A stretch of 64,000 bases of DNA from JACNJF01 sp050288105. Its GTDB lineage: Bacteria; Pseudomonadota; Gammaproteobacteria; GCA-001735895. Below the pieces are notes generated by a model. The model searched no databases. It worked only from the letters and a program-made list of their open reading frames with translations, and was not told the origin of the DNA. Shown here piece by piece: positions 26,996 to 36,271 of the stretch (positions are counted from its first letter, which is position 1; every line of letters begins with the position of its first letter). The stretch covers positions 1 to 64,000 of the forward strand of contig JBNKDE010000011.1 in the NCBI GenBank assembly GCA_050288105.1, given 5' to 3'. The translations under genes and the position numbers were made by a program.

Positions 26996-27143
26996 CATAT
27001 TTCACTTTAAGTTATCACTGTATCTAATTGAAATATAAGACTTAATTTAATTTTTTAATAATGGTGGCATGCAGACTGGCTTTTCAATACAATACGCCTC
27101 TCAAACATGCCGATCGATTTTATTTTTAGGAGAAACTCGAATA

Positions 27144-27377
27144 ATGAGCTCTGTTGAAGAACGCGTAAAAAAAATAGTTGCTGAACAGCTAGGTGCCAAA
27201 GAAGAAGAAGTTACTAACAGTGCTTCATTTGTAGATGACCTGGGTGCTGACTCTCTTGATACCGTTGAACTGGTTATGGCTCTTGAAGAGGAATTTGAAA
27301 CTGAAATTCCTGATGAAGAAGCTGAAAAAATCACTACTGTTCAACTGGCGATTGATTACATCAACAACCATTTGTAA
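27144..27377 (+). CDS. acpP: Acyl carrier protein
   Basis: The acidic 77-residue protein carries 4'-phosphopantetheine on Ser37 in DDLGADSLDTVE. ATG 27144, preceded by AGGAGA (27128-27133), is the real start; an upstream frame from 27069 is only an in-frame extension. It lies in the standard fabG-acpP-fabF order and is followed by a strong terminator. Confidence 0.98.
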   Translation: MSSVEERVKKIVAEQLGAKEEEVTNSASFVDDLGADSLDTVELVMALEEEFETEIPDEEAEKITTVQLAIDYINNHL

Positions 27378-27395
27378 GAGTCCTGGTTTTTCAAG

Positions 27396-27434
27396 ATGCC
27401 GCTGAACATGGTAAATGTTTAGCGGCATTTTTTT
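27396..27434 (+). terminator. Rho-independent terminator after acpP
   Basis: ATGCCGCT pairs with AGCGGCAT, and an inner AACAT/ATGTT pairing extends the stem. A run of seven Ts follows. It probably attenuates transcription between acpP and fabF, giving higher acpP transcript levels, as seen in other species. Confidence 0.9.
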
Positions 27435-27473
27435 AGTGCAATTAATAGCTTATCACCATAGAGGTTATTTCCA

Positions 27474-28712
27474 TTGTCTAAGCGTCGTATCGTAGTAACT
27501 GGTATCGGAATGCTGACTCCGGTTGGCAACACGGTTGAGGAATCATGGAAGAATATTGTCGCTGGAAAAAGCGGTATCGGCCCCATCACTACTTTTGATA
27601 CCTCTAATTTTCCAGTAAGAATCGCGGGATCTGTCAAAGATTTCGATGCCTCTCTCTATATCCCTTCAAAAGACCTGAAAAAAATGGATCCTTTTATCCA
27701 TTATGGTATTGCAGCCGGTATACAGGCTTTAGAGGACTCTGGTCTTGAAGTGACTGAAGAGAATGCCGAGCGTATCGGCGTTGCAATAGGTTCTGGAATA
27801 GGTGGATTACCCGGTATTGAACGTAATCGCGATCAGTTTGTTGCGGGTGGTGCACGTAAAATCTCACCATTTTTTGTACCCAGCTCTATCATCAACATGG
27901 TTTCTGGAAACCTCTCGATCATGAAAGGGTTGAAAGGACCGAATATCTCAATTGTAAGTGCCTGTACGACCGGGGCGCATAATATTGGTGATGCCGCCAG
28001 AATGATTGCCTACGGTGATGCTGATGTCATGATCGCTGGTGGCGCTGAAATGGCGACTTCGCCTCTGGGTGTTGGCGGATTTGCTGCAGCCAGGGCATTA
28101 TCAACCCGCAACGACGACCCTGAAGCAGCCAGCAGGCCCTGGGATGTAGACCGCGATGGTTTTGTACTGGGTGATGGCGCTGGTGTTGTGGTGGTCGAAG
28201 AATATGAGCACGCTAAAAAACGTGGTGCCAGGATCTACTGCGAGCTGGCCGGCTACGGTATGAGCGGTGATGCTCACCATATGACACAACCTTCACCGAG
28301 TGGCGAGGGTCCGGCACGTTGTATGAACAATGCACTTAAAGATGCCGGTCTCAATAAGGAAGAAGTCGGTTATATTAATGCCCATGGGACGTCAACCCCA
28401 GCAGGAGATAAAGCAGAAACCATGGCTGTAAAGCTCGCTATGGGTGATCATGCCAAAAAAGTGGTAGTCAGTTCTACCAAGTCCATGACCGGGCATTTAT
28501 TGGGTGCTGCTGGAGGTATAGAGGCGATATTTGCAATCCTGGCTTTACGTGATCAGGTCATTCCGCCGACGATTAACCTGGACAACCAGGATCCCGAATG
28601 CGATCTGGATTACTGCGCTAATACAGCGCGTGAAGCCCGGTTGACTGTAACGCTGTCGAATTCTTTCGGGTTTGGCGGTACCAATGGGACATTACTGTTT
28701 AAGACGCTGTAA
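27474..28712 (+). CDS. fabF: 3-oxoacyl-ACP synthase II (FabF)
   Basis: FabF is the elongating condensing enzyme of fatty acid synthesis. It shows catalytic Cys164 (SACTTGA), the two active-site histidines in NAHGTSTPAGD and GHLLGAAGG, and the C-terminal NSFGFGGTNG. It starts with TTG at 27474 behind an AGAGG site and is 412 residues long, the normal length. Confidence 0.97.
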   Translation: MSKRRIVVTGIGMLTPVGNTVEESWKNIVAGKSGIGPITTFDTSNFPVRIAGSVKDFDASLYIPSKDLKKMDPFIHYGIAAGIQALEDSGLEVTEENAERIGVAIGSGIGGLPGIERNRDQFVAGGARKISPFFVPSSIINMVSGNLSIMKGLKGPNISIVSACTTGAHNIGDAARMIAYGDADVMIAGGAEMATSPLGVGGFAAARALSTRNDDPEAASRPWDVDRDGFVLGDGAGVVVVEEYEHAKKRGARIYCELAGYGMSGDAHHMTQPSPSGEGPARCMNNALKDAGLNKEEVGYINAHGTSTPAGDKAETMAVKLAMGDHAKKVVVSSTKSMTGHLLGAAGGIEAIFAILALRDQVIPPTINLDNQDPECDLDYCANTAREARLTVTLSNSFGFGGTNGTLLFKTL

Positions 28713-28822
28713 GGTCGTCAGATAGCGTCGGCCAGAAGCTGCAGAAGTATAAAAAGTTTCTGCTTGCGCTATCGTTTAAATATCCTCGAGTCTAGATCGA
28801 TTTTTGTTGCCTTTCTGTCTGC

Positions 28823-28842
28823 ACGGTAAAAATTTTTACCGT
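28823..28842. other. 20-bp perfect palindrome in the fabF-mltG gap
   Basis: ACGGTAAAAATTTTTACCGT is a perfect palindrome in the 293-base gap where many gammaproteobacteria carry pabC. It is followed by TT only, so a terminator is possible but weak. As a DNA site it could bind a dimeric regulator. The rest of the gap shows no reading frame. Confidence 0.4.
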
Positions 28843-29005
28843 TTAATGCGCACCTTTAAACGTCTTCTTTCGTCATATAGAGTGAATCGTCAGGTGCAAT
28901 TTTGCTAAACTTGTTTCAGGTTCGCGAGAAATTATCATATAACTGCTACGATTCAATTTTGATTCTCACTGTATGCCTGGTGGCGGTCTTTACAACAGGA
29001 ATTCC

Positions 29006-30043
29006 ATGGTTTTAAAAGCAATTAAAAAGCTGATCTATCTAGGTATATTGCTGGTCATTGTGGGGTCGTTCTATCTCGGCTATCAGTTTAATGAATTCCG
29101 ATATTCAGCGATAAACATACAACAGGATACTGCAGAATTTACCATCAAGCCGGGCTACAGCATTCGGCAGGTGGCCCAGCAACTGGCTGATGCTGGATAT
29201 ATCAAAGATCCAGTCATGTTTATCGCACTGGCCAGGGTCGAAGGTAAGGAGACTTCCGCAAAAGCAGGGGAGTATCTTATCAAAGCGGGGCAAACGCCCA
29301 ACGATTTAATTGACCTGTTTAGCCGTGGTAATTCGATCATGTATAGTTTTACCATTATCGAAGGCTGGACCTTTAACCAGTTACTGGATGCTATTCGTGC
29401 TGATGCCGTGCTGGAGCAAACTCTGGACAAAAATGCTTCGAATATTATGGCCCAGCTAGGATATCCAGACGAACACCCAGAGGGTAGATTCCTGCCGGAT
29501 ACCTATCATTTTCCTCGTGGTACCAGCGATGTTGATTTTTTAAAAAGAGCTTATCGTACCATGCAGCAAAAGCTCGCTGAAGAATGGTCAAAACGCGATG
29601 CTAACCTGCCATTAAAGTCGCCTTACCAAGCGTTGATTCTCGCCTCTATCATAGAGAAGGAAACCGGCGCAGCATTCGAGCGCCCCCTGATAGCTGCCGC
29701 TTTCATACAACGCCTGAAACGCGGTATGCGTCTGCAAACCGACCCTACCATCATTTATGGTCTGGGCCAGAGCTTTGATGGGAATATACGTTATAGCGAT
29801 CTGAAAAAAGATACGCCATATAATACCTATCTGCACAAAGGGCTAACTCCAACACCAATTGCGTTGCCAGGCATTGATGCAATACGTGCAGCGCTGCATC
29901 CAGCTGACTCTGATGCGTTATATTTCGTATCCAAGGGTGACGGTACCCATAAATTTTCCAGAACCCTTGAAGAACACAATGAGGCAGTGAGTAAGTACCA
30001 GTTGAAAGGTAAACGGCCCAGACGGACGGCAGAATCAGGATAA
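29006..30043 (+). CDS. mltG: Endolytic murein transglycosylase MltG
   Basis: MltG cuts nascent glycan strands and helps end peptidoglycan polymerisation. ATG 29006 (MVLKAIKKL), with a CAGGA site, gives 345 residues: a short cytoplasmic N-terminus, one membrane helix (about 7-27), a LysM-like region and the YceG catalytic domain with the essential Glu in IIEKETG and the QTDPTIIYGLG motif. It precedes tmk by 8 bases. A longer start at 28973 is unlikely. Confidence 0.95.
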   Translation: MVLKAIKKLIYLGILLVIVGSFYLGYQFNEFRYSAINIQQDTAEFTIKPGYSIRQVAQQLADAGYIKDPVMFIALARVEGKETSAKAGEYLIKAGQTPNDLIDLFSRGNSIMYSFTIIEGWTFNQLLDAIRADAVLEQTLDKNASNIMAQLGYPDEHPEGRFLPDTYHFPRGTSDVDFLKRAYRTMQQKLAEEWSKRDANLPLKSPYQALILASIIEKETGAAFERPLIAAAFIQRLKRGMRLQTDPTIIYGLGQSFDGNIRYSDLKKDTPYNTYLHKGLTPTPIALPGIDAIRAALHPADSDALYFVSKGDGTHKFSRTLEEHNEAVSKYQLKGKRPRRTAESG

Positions 30044-30051
30044 AAACAGAC

Positions 30052-30702
30052 ATGACTCAAACCAATAATAAAATGATCGTTATCGATGGCGTGGATGGTA
30101 GTGGCAAGGGTGAACAGACACGCCGCCTGCACCAGATGATGCTAGACCAGGGCCTGCCCTGTATTTTAACGCGCGAGCCCGGTGGCTCTCCTGCAGCTGA
30201 AGACGTACGAAATCTACTGGTCAATGGAGAACCAGACAAATGGGACAGTATGACCGAGCTTTTACTGATGTATGCTGCCAGGCGTGCTCATTTGCGTGAT
30301 ACGATCCTGCCTGCGCTGCAACGTGGTGACTGGGTCATCAGCGATCGTTTTGCCGATTCCAGTCGCGCATTTCAGGGTATAGCAGGGGAACTGGGGCTGG
30401 AATGCGTTGAGCAACTCCACCAGCTAACGCTGGGCGATTTTCACCCCGATCTGGTTTGTATCCTGGACATTGATGAAACGGTTGCGTTGGCCAGGGCTGA
30501 AGCGAGAGGAACAGGGGAGGACCGCTTCGAAAAGAAAGGCAAAGAATATCATCAAAAAGTACGCTCGGCATTTCGGATGATTGCCGCATCGGATAAACAG
30601 CAATACGAATTGATAGATGCATCGGGTAGTATCCAGCAGGTGAATGAAAAAATCGTTAACATCATTAATCAACGCTTCAATTTAAACCTGGCAATACAGT
30701 AG
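30052..30702 (+). CDS. tmk: Thymidylate kinase with an unusual P-loop
   Basis: Tmk phosphorylates dTMP to dTDP. The 216-residue protein has the P-loop DGVDGSGKG (residues 12-20), the DR(F/Y) motif SDRFADSSRAFQG and a lid region with GEDRFEKKG. The residue after the P-loop lysine is Gly20 instead of the usual Thr/Ser that helps bind magnesium. The reading frame and neighbours are intact, so the gene is probably functional. It sits between mltG and holB in the conserved order. Confidence 0.93.
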   Translation: MTQTNNKMIVIDGVDGSGKGEQTRRLHQMMLDQGLPCILTREPGGSPAAEDVRNLLVNGEPDKWDSMTELLLMYAARRAHLRDTILPALQRGDWVISDRFADSSRAFQGIAGELGLECVEQLHQLTLGDFHPDLVCILDIDETVALARAEARGTGEDRFEKKGKEYHQKVRSAFRMIAASDKQQYELIDASGSIQQVNEKIVNIINQRFNLNLAIQ

Positions 30703-30709
30703 CGACGTT

Positions 30710-31708
30710 ATGGCTATTAAGGATTCTCCTGTAATCGAATCGGTTGTTGCATCCGTTTTACCCTGGCAGCAATCACTGGTTGAGCAGTTGGTAGAACAGC
30801 ACAGAAACCAGAAGTTACCCCACGGCTTGCTCATCGAGTTGAGGACTGCTGTAGATAGTATTCAGTTTGGCTGGTATCTGGTGACGGCTTTGCTTTGTGA
30901 TTCCACGTTGAGCAAGCCACCCTGCGGCGAGTGCAAATCCTGCCGCCTGATGCAGGCGAATAATTATCCAGATTTTACCTACACCACACTGCAGGATAAT
31001 GATAAAACAGGTAAACCGAACAAAGACATCAAGATTGACCAGATAAGGCGCCTGATTCATCAAATCTCATTAACGAATACCTTGAATGCTGGCAAGTTTG
31101 CGTTGATATACCCCGCTGAAAAAATGAACCAGTCGGCGGCCAACAGCCTGCTTAAAACACTGGAAGAACCCAGCAGCCGCTCCACCTTAATCTTACTCAG
31201 CCACCACAGCAGCCGGCTGCCGGTTACTATTCGCAGTCGCTGTCAAAAATGGACAGTGAACAACCCAGATAAACCAGAGGCTTTAAGCTGGTTAAGCCAA
31301 CAGGGTATGGAACCGGCTCTGGCAGAAGAATATCTGCGCCTTGCGGCAGACGATGCCCAACTGGCGCTGGAATTATCCGCGCAAAACTTCCACCAGGACT
31401 ATCAGGAATTCAGCGATCTGCTGCAGCGTTTTTTAAACCAGCAGATGGATGCAGGCAGTCTGGTGAATAACCTGAAATCTTTTGATGCCGCAACAGTCAG
31501 AAAACTCGTCAAAAATGAAGTGATGCGATACCTGTATCAACAGCTGAATTCCGCGTTGACGATTGAAATCAAATCCAGGCTGATTGAACTGCTGGATCTG
31601 GTGCGAAAGGCGGACTGGGTGTTGCAAATTGAAGATAATAACCTGAATCTTCAACTACAACTTGAAGACGTGCTAATATCCATGAAACAGATTTTAAACA
31701 GAGGTTAA
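30710..31708 (+). CDS. holB: DNA polymerase III delta' subunit
   Basis: HolB is part of the clamp loader. The zinc-binding cysteines (LLCDSTLSKPPCGECKSC) are present, followed by the AAA-like core (IYPAEKMNQSAANSLLKTLEEP) and sensor motif (SRCQKW), as in gammaproteobacterial delta' subunits, which lack a functional P-loop. It has 332 residues. pilZ follows after 4 bases. Confidence 0.94.
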   Translation: MAIKDSPVIESVVASVLPWQQSLVEQLVEQHRNQKLPHGLLIELRTAVDSIQFGWYLVTALLCDSTLSKPPCGECKSCRLMQANNYPDFTYTTLQDNDKTGKPNKDIKIDQIRRLIHQISLTNTLNAGKFALIYPAEKMNQSAANSLLKTLEEPSSRSTLILLSHHSSRLPVTIRSRCQKWTVNNPDKPEALSWLSQQGMEPALAEEYLRLAADDAQLALELSAQNFHQDYQEFSDLLQRFLNQQMDAGSLVNNLKSFDAATVRKLVKNEVMRYLYQQLNSALTIEIKSRLIELLDLVRKADWVLQIEDNNLNLQLQLEDVLISMKQILNRG

Positions 31709-31712
31709 CGCA

Positions 31713-32057
31713 ATGGCCGCTCCAAGCCAGGGTATCTTATCACTCAATATCAAAGATAAAAGCGCGCTGTATGCCGCTTATATGCCTTATGTAAAGAATG
31801 GCGGACTGTTTATCCCTACCAATAAGAAATATAACCTGGGTGATGAAGTTTTTATGCTGCTAACGTTGATGGAAGATAAAGAACGTCTACCGGTAGCTGG
31901 AAAGATTATCTGGGTCACCCCTCAGGGTGCGCAAAGCAATAAGGCTGCTGGCATTGGCGTTCAGTTTAGTAGCCAGGACAATGGCACTACGCGCAATAAA
32001 ATTGAAGGCTACCTGGCTGGCGCACTGCAGGCTGATAGACCTACCCACACCATGTGA
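31713..32057 (+). CDS. pilZ: PilZ domain protein
   Basis: This 114-residue protein has the PilZ-like core (GGLFIPTNKKYNLGDEVFMLLTL, GKIIWVTP, GIGVQF). It lacks the N-terminal RxxxR c-di-GMP motif, as is typical of the PilZ protein of Pseudomonas that acts in type IV pilus biogenesis with PilB and FimX. The holB-pilZ-tatD order supports this assignment. Confidence 0.92.
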   Translation: MAAPSQGILSLNIKDKSALYAAYMPYVKNGGLFIPTNKKYNLGDEVFMLLTLMEDKERLPVAGKIIWVTPQGAQSNKAAGIGVQFSSQDNGTTRNKIEGYLAGALQADRPTHTM

Positions 32058-32109
32058 TTAACACTTGAGTCGCCTGATATAATAGGCGACTTTTAGCTCT
32101 AGACCCAAC

Positions 32110-32877
32110 ATGTTTTTTGATTCCCACTGTCACCTGGATCGAATAGATCTGGGTGAATTCGATAATGATTTTGACAAGCTCGTTTCCACTGCCAGAGCAA
32201 ACCAGGTTAACGAAATGGTTTGCATCTCTGTCAATCTGGAGAGTTTCGATGCCATGTATGCCCGCATACAGCATCAGGACGGAATCTATGCGACAGTCGG
32301 TGTGCACCCGGATCACCAGAATGCACAGGAGCCAACCGTCGAGCAGTTGCTTGAACACGCAGGTAAAGACAAGATAGTCGCGATAGGGGAGACCGGCCTG
32401 GATTATTACCATACCGAAGGGCCAGAGTGGCAGCGCACACGTTTTCGCGTTCACATAGAGGCTGCATTGGCGTGCCAGAAGCCTTTAGTAATACATACCC
32501 GGCAGGCCAGACAGGATACGCTGGATATACTTCGCGAACACCATGCAGAAAAAGTCGGTGGTGTTTTGCACTGTTTTACCGAAGACTGGGAGATGGCCAG
32601 TCAGGCCATTGATATGGGGTTTTATATCTCCATATCTGGAATAGTCACCTTTAAACAGGCTGAGAACGTGCGTGAAATGGCTGTTAAAATCCCGGATGAT
32701 CGACTCCTGATAGAAACCGATGCACCCTGGTTAGCCCCGGTTCCCTATCGTGGTAAGGCCAATCATCCCGCCCATGTTAGCCTGGTAGCGGCAAAGCTGG
32801 CTGAAATTAGACATAGCGATGTTGAAACGATTGCTGAATTGACCAAACAAAATGCACGTAGGCTTTTTTCCATATGA
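32110..32877 (+). CDS. TatD-family metal-dependent hydrolase (YcfH type)
   Basis: This 255-residue TIM-barrel hydrolase has the complete metal set: FDSHCHLD (HxH), GETGLDYY (Glu), IHTRQA (His), LHCF (His) and ETDAPWL (Asp). Relatives act as 3'-5' DNA/RNA exonucleases or D-aminoacyl-tRNA deacylases. Its position after pilZ fits YcfH/TatD paralogues. The stop overlaps the trhP start (ATGA). Confidence 0.93.
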   Translation: MFFDSHCHLDRIDLGEFDNDFDKLVSTARANQVNEMVCISVNLESFDAMYARIQHQDGIYATVGVHPDHQNAQEPTVEQLLEHAGKDKIVAIGETGLDYYHTEGPEWQRTRFRVHIEAALACQKPLVIHTRQARQDTLDILREHHAEKVGGVLHCFTEDWEMASQAIDMGFYISISGIVTFKQAENVREMAVKIPDDRLLIETDAPWLAPVPYRGKANHPAHVSLVAAKLAEIRHSDVETIAELTKQNARRLFSI

Positions 32878-34220
32878 AACGTCCAGTAGAACTGCTTGCC
32901 CCAGCGGGTAATTTTAAGAACCTCCAATATGCGATTGCCTATGGAGCAGATGCGGTTTACGCCGGGCAACCTCGCTATAGCCTGCGTGTGCGCAACAATG
33001 ACTTTAATCTGGAAACCCTGCAGAAGGGTATTCAATACGCGCATGAGCACGATACCCGGTTTTTTGTTGCCAGTAACATCCTGCCACACAACAGCAAGAT
33101 AAAAACCTATATGCAGGATATAGAACCCGTCATTGCCATGCAGCCAGATGCCCTCATTATGGCTGACCCTGGCTTGATCATGATGGTCAAGGAACAGTGG
33201 CCCGACACCGAGATTCATCTATCTGTTCAGGCGAATGCGGTCAATTACGCTGCAGTACGATTCTGGCAATCCGCTGGTATTTCGCGCGTCATTCTGTCGC
33301 GCGAGCTGTCACTGGAAGAGGTAGCGGAAATTCGTCAGCAATGCCCGGACATTGAACTGGAAGTGTTTGTACATGGTGCACTGTGTATTGCCTATTCCGG
33401 TCGTTGCCTGTTATCCGGATACGCCAATCATCGCGATCCTAATCAGGGTACCTGTACCAATTCATGTCGCTGGAAATATGACGCGCATGAAGCTACCGAA
33501 ACCGCCGAAGGTGATTATCAGGCGGTTAATCCGCAGGTGAATATCTATTCGCCCACCCTGGGAGAAGGGAATACCAATGATCAGGTATATTTGTTACAGG
33601 AACAGAATCGTCCCGGCGAATATATGCCTGCGTTTGAGGATGAGCATGGCACCTATATTATGAACTCGAAAGACCTGCGTGCCGTTCAACATGTCAACAA
33701 ACTGATAGAAATCGGTGTTGATTCGTTAAAGATCGAGGGTCGCACAAAGTCTCACTATTATGTGGCGCGCACGACGCAGGTCTATCGTCAGGCGATAGAT
33801 AGCGCACTACAGGGCAAGGCTTTTGATATATCGCTGATGGATGATCTGGAAAAATTATCCAATCGCGGGTACACTGAAGGCTTCTATCGTCGGCATGTGC
33901 ATGACGAGTATCAGAGTTACGAACAGGGTACATCAGTTGCAGAAAAGCAGCAGTTTGTAGGCGAGGTGACGGCTGTCGATTCCGAGCAGGGAACCATTAC
34001 CGTTGAAGCAAAAAATCGCTTTGCTGTGGGTGATGTGATTGAAATTATGAGCCCATCCGGTAATCGAAGAATAACTTTAGAGACAATGTTTAGTGAAAAG
34101 GATGAGCCAAGAGACGTTGCTCCAGGCTCTGGTCATGTAGTCAAGATTCCACTGGATACCCAGGGGCTGGATGTCAAAGCGCTGTTATTAAAGGAGATAC
34201 CTGCTCCAATCCACACCTGA
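32874..34220 (+). CDS. trhP: tRNA uridine-34 hydroxylation protein TrhP (YegQ, U32 family)
   Basis: TrhP, with prephenate as hydroxyl source, makes 5-hydroxyuridine-34 in tRNA. The 448-residue protein opens with the U32 signature (ELLAPAGNFKNLQYAIAYGADAVY) and contains the cysteine-rich segment HGALCIAYSGRCLLSGY...GTCTNSCRW that binds an Fe-S cluster. The C-terminal domain (about 330-448) is a small beta-barrel. Coupling to a TatD gene by 4 bases is not the E. coli arrangement. Confidence 0.92.
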   Translation: MKRPVELLAPAGNFKNLQYAIAYGADAVYAGQPRYSLRVRNNDFNLETLQKGIQYAHEHDTRFFVASNILPHNSKIKTYMQDIEPVIAMQPDALIMADPGLIMMVKEQWPDTEIHLSVQANAVNYAAVRFWQSAGISRVILSRELSLEEVAEIRQQCPDIELEVFVHGALCIAYSGRCLLSGYANHRDPNQGTCTNSCRWKYDAHEATETAEGDYQAVNPQVNIYSPTLGEGNTNDQVYLLQEQNRPGEYMPAFEDEHGTYIMNSKDLRAVQHVNKLIEIGVDSLKIEGRTKSHYYVARTTQVYRQAIDSALQGKAFDISLMDDLEKLSNRGYTEGFYRRHVHDEYQSYEQGTSVAEKQQFVGEVTAVDSEQGTITVEAKNRFAVGDVIEIMSPSGNRRITLETMFSEKDEPRDVAPGSGHVVKIPLDTQGLDVKALLLKEIPAPIHT

Positions 34221-34243
34221 GTAAAACGATATCGATTGTACCT

Positions 34244-36271
34244 CTAAAGCTGAGCCCAGCCTTCATCGGGCTCAAAACGTTCTCCAAAGCGTTCCTGATA
34301 CACTTTCATATTCTGTTGAATCTGGTTAACACCGTTGTCGCTGGCGTAATTAATCGGTCCTGCTGTAAACGGAGCGAATCCGGTGCCAAAAATTACGCCT
34401 GCATCCAGCAGGTCCTTATCTTCGACGATGCCTTCGCGTAAGCAGGCTACCGCTTCATTCAGTAATCTGAAGATCAGGCGATTCTGTATCTCTTTCTGAT
34501 TACCCATGTCGGGGTCTCTATCCTTAACCGGCTTGCCTTTTTTATAGTAATAAAACCCCTGGCCAGACTTTTTCCCCAGGTGTCCCTGCTTGATTTTAGT
34601 TTTCAGAATGTCCGGTAGTGGGAATCCATAACTTTGTGACAGATTTTCAGCAACCGACTGGCAAATGTCCAGTCCCACCGTATCGGCCAGCTCAACCGGT
34701 CCCATCGGCATCCCAAAATCCAGCGCAGCGTGGTCAATTGCTTCAGGTGTAACGCCCTCATCAAAAAGTGCAACTGCCTCAATTAAATAGGGTAGCAGGA
34801 TACGGTTTACCAGAAATCCGGGAGCACTTTTGACAGGTAAAGGTAATTTGCTGATATGGCGTGTAAATGCGGCAGCCTGAGTGATGATTTCAGGCGGTGT
34901 GCTGTCGGTTTTTACAATCTCTACCAGAGGCATCATCGCTACCGGATTAAAGAAATGCAGCCCAACCAGACGCTGTGGATTTTCCAGTACCTGCGACAGG
35001 GTTTCCAACGGAATACTGGAAGTATTGGTAGCCAGTAATGCGCCAGGCTTCATGCGGGGTTCTATTGCCTGGTAGATGGCCTGTTTGGCTTCTTTATTTT
35101 CGAAAATCGCTTCAATTACGACATCTGCATGCGCTACACCCAGCCCATCGCAATCAGGAATCAGGCGATCAACTGCCGCATTGTATTCATGCGACTGTTT
35201 GAGTTTCCGGCCGAATAGTTTGTGTGCGCGTGCAAACGCATTGCTGAGGTGTTTTGCTTCGCGGTCCTGGAGTGTGACTCTGAATCCTTTTAAGGCGCAC
35301 CAGGCAGCGATATCTCCACCCATGATACCCGCACCGATTACATGTACATGTTTTGGCTGAAAAGTCTTTTTGTCACCCAGGCCTTTCAGGCGGGTTTGCA
35401 TAAAGAACACCTTGATCAGGTTTTTAACCGTATCGCCCCTTGCCAGGCGTGATATGGATAGCGCTTCCTGCTCCAGCATGCTCGGGCTACCGTAATACCG
35501 GTTCCAGACATCCAGAATCGCATAAGGGGCAGGGTAGTGCTTGATGGAAGCTTTCTTTGCTACCTCACGTTTCATGAACCAGGTGAGCGCAGGGCGAATA
35601 CCCGGTAATGACAGCAACCTGCCCAACAAAGGCATCTGGCGAGTTGCAGGTGCGGACATGGCCATTTTAGATGCGGCATTCAGAATATGTCTTGCAGGCT
35701 GGACAAGGTCTACCAGGCCGATTTTCTTTGCAGCGCGCGCCGATAAAGCACGTCCGCTTAGCATCATTTCGAGTGACTGCAGAGGATTAACGATACGCGT
35801 CAAGCGCACAATACCGCCAAAACCGGGATGAATGCCAAGCTTCACTTCTGGCAGGCCAATTTTGGTGCTGGCATCGTCCAGCGCAATACGATAATCACAG
35901 GCGAGCACCATTTCGGTTCCGCCGCCCATGCAGAAACCTTCTATTACAGCAACGGTTGGGCAGCGGAGCTTTTCAATACGATTAAAAATCGATTGCCCAC
36001 GTCGTATCATGGCCAGGGCTTCGTTTTCATTCTTTACCTGTAAAAATTCGGTAACATCCGCTCCGGCGATAAAGCCGCTGGATTTTCCTGATCGGAATAC
36101 CACGGCGGTTGGCAGGTCGGCTTCAATTTCCTCCAGCTTTCGGTCCAGCTGATTGAGAACCTCGGTGGATAATACATTGGTATTAGAATCCTTCTTATCC
36201 AGAGTGAGCCATAAAATACCTTTGTTATCACGTATGCTATCCCAGTGCATTTTCTGTTGAGTTGCAGGCAT
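34244..36271 (-). CDS. fadJ: Fatty acid oxidation complex alpha subunit (enoyl-CoA hydratase / 3-hydroxyacyl-CoA dehydrogenase), FadJ-like
   Basis: This bifunctional beta-oxidation enzyme has 675 residues from ATG 36271. The N-terminal crotonase domain shows GFCMGGGTEMVLACD and PEVKLGIHPGFGG with catalytic glutamates. The dehydrogenase domain starts near residue 290 with the NAD loop IGAGIMGGDIAAW and has LVGLHFFNPV and the C-terminal dehydrogenase modules. The start overlaps the fadI stop (TAATG). A longer frame starting at 36325 runs into fadI and is not supported. FadJ rather than FadB is suggested by the fadI-fadJ order. Confidence 0.93.
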   Translation of the reverse strand: MPATQQKMHWDSIRDNKGILWLTLDKKDSNTNVLSTEVLNQLDRKLEEIEADLPTAVVFRSGKSSGFIAGADVTEFLQVKNENEALAMIRRGQSIFNRIEKLRCPTVAVIEGFCMGGGTEMVLACDYRIALDDASTKIGLPEVKLGIHPGFGGIVRLTRIVNPLQSLEMMLSGRALSARAAKKIGLVDLVQPARHILNAASKMAMSAPATRQMPLLGRLLSLPGIRPALTWFMKREVAKKASIKHYPAPYAILDVWNRYYGSPSMLEQEALSISRLARGDTVKNLIKVFFMQTRLKGLGDKKTFQPKHVHVIGAGIMGGDIAAWCALKGFRVTLQDREAKHLSNAFARAHKLFGRKLKQSHEYNAAVDRLIPDCDGLGVAHADVVIEAIFENKEAKQAIYQAIEPRMKPGALLATNTSSIPLETLSQVLENPQRLVGLHFFNPVAMMPLVEIVKTDSTPPEIITQAAAFTRHISKLPLPVKSAPGFLVNRILLPYLIEAVALFDEGVTPEAIDHAALDFGMPMGPVELADTVGLDICQSVAENLSQSYGFPLPDILKTKIKQGHLGKKSGQGFYYYKKGKPVKDRDPDMGNQKEIQNRLIFRLLNEAVACLREGIVEDKDLLDAGVIFGTGFAPFTAGPINYASDNGVNQIQQNMKVYQERFGERFEPDEGWAQL

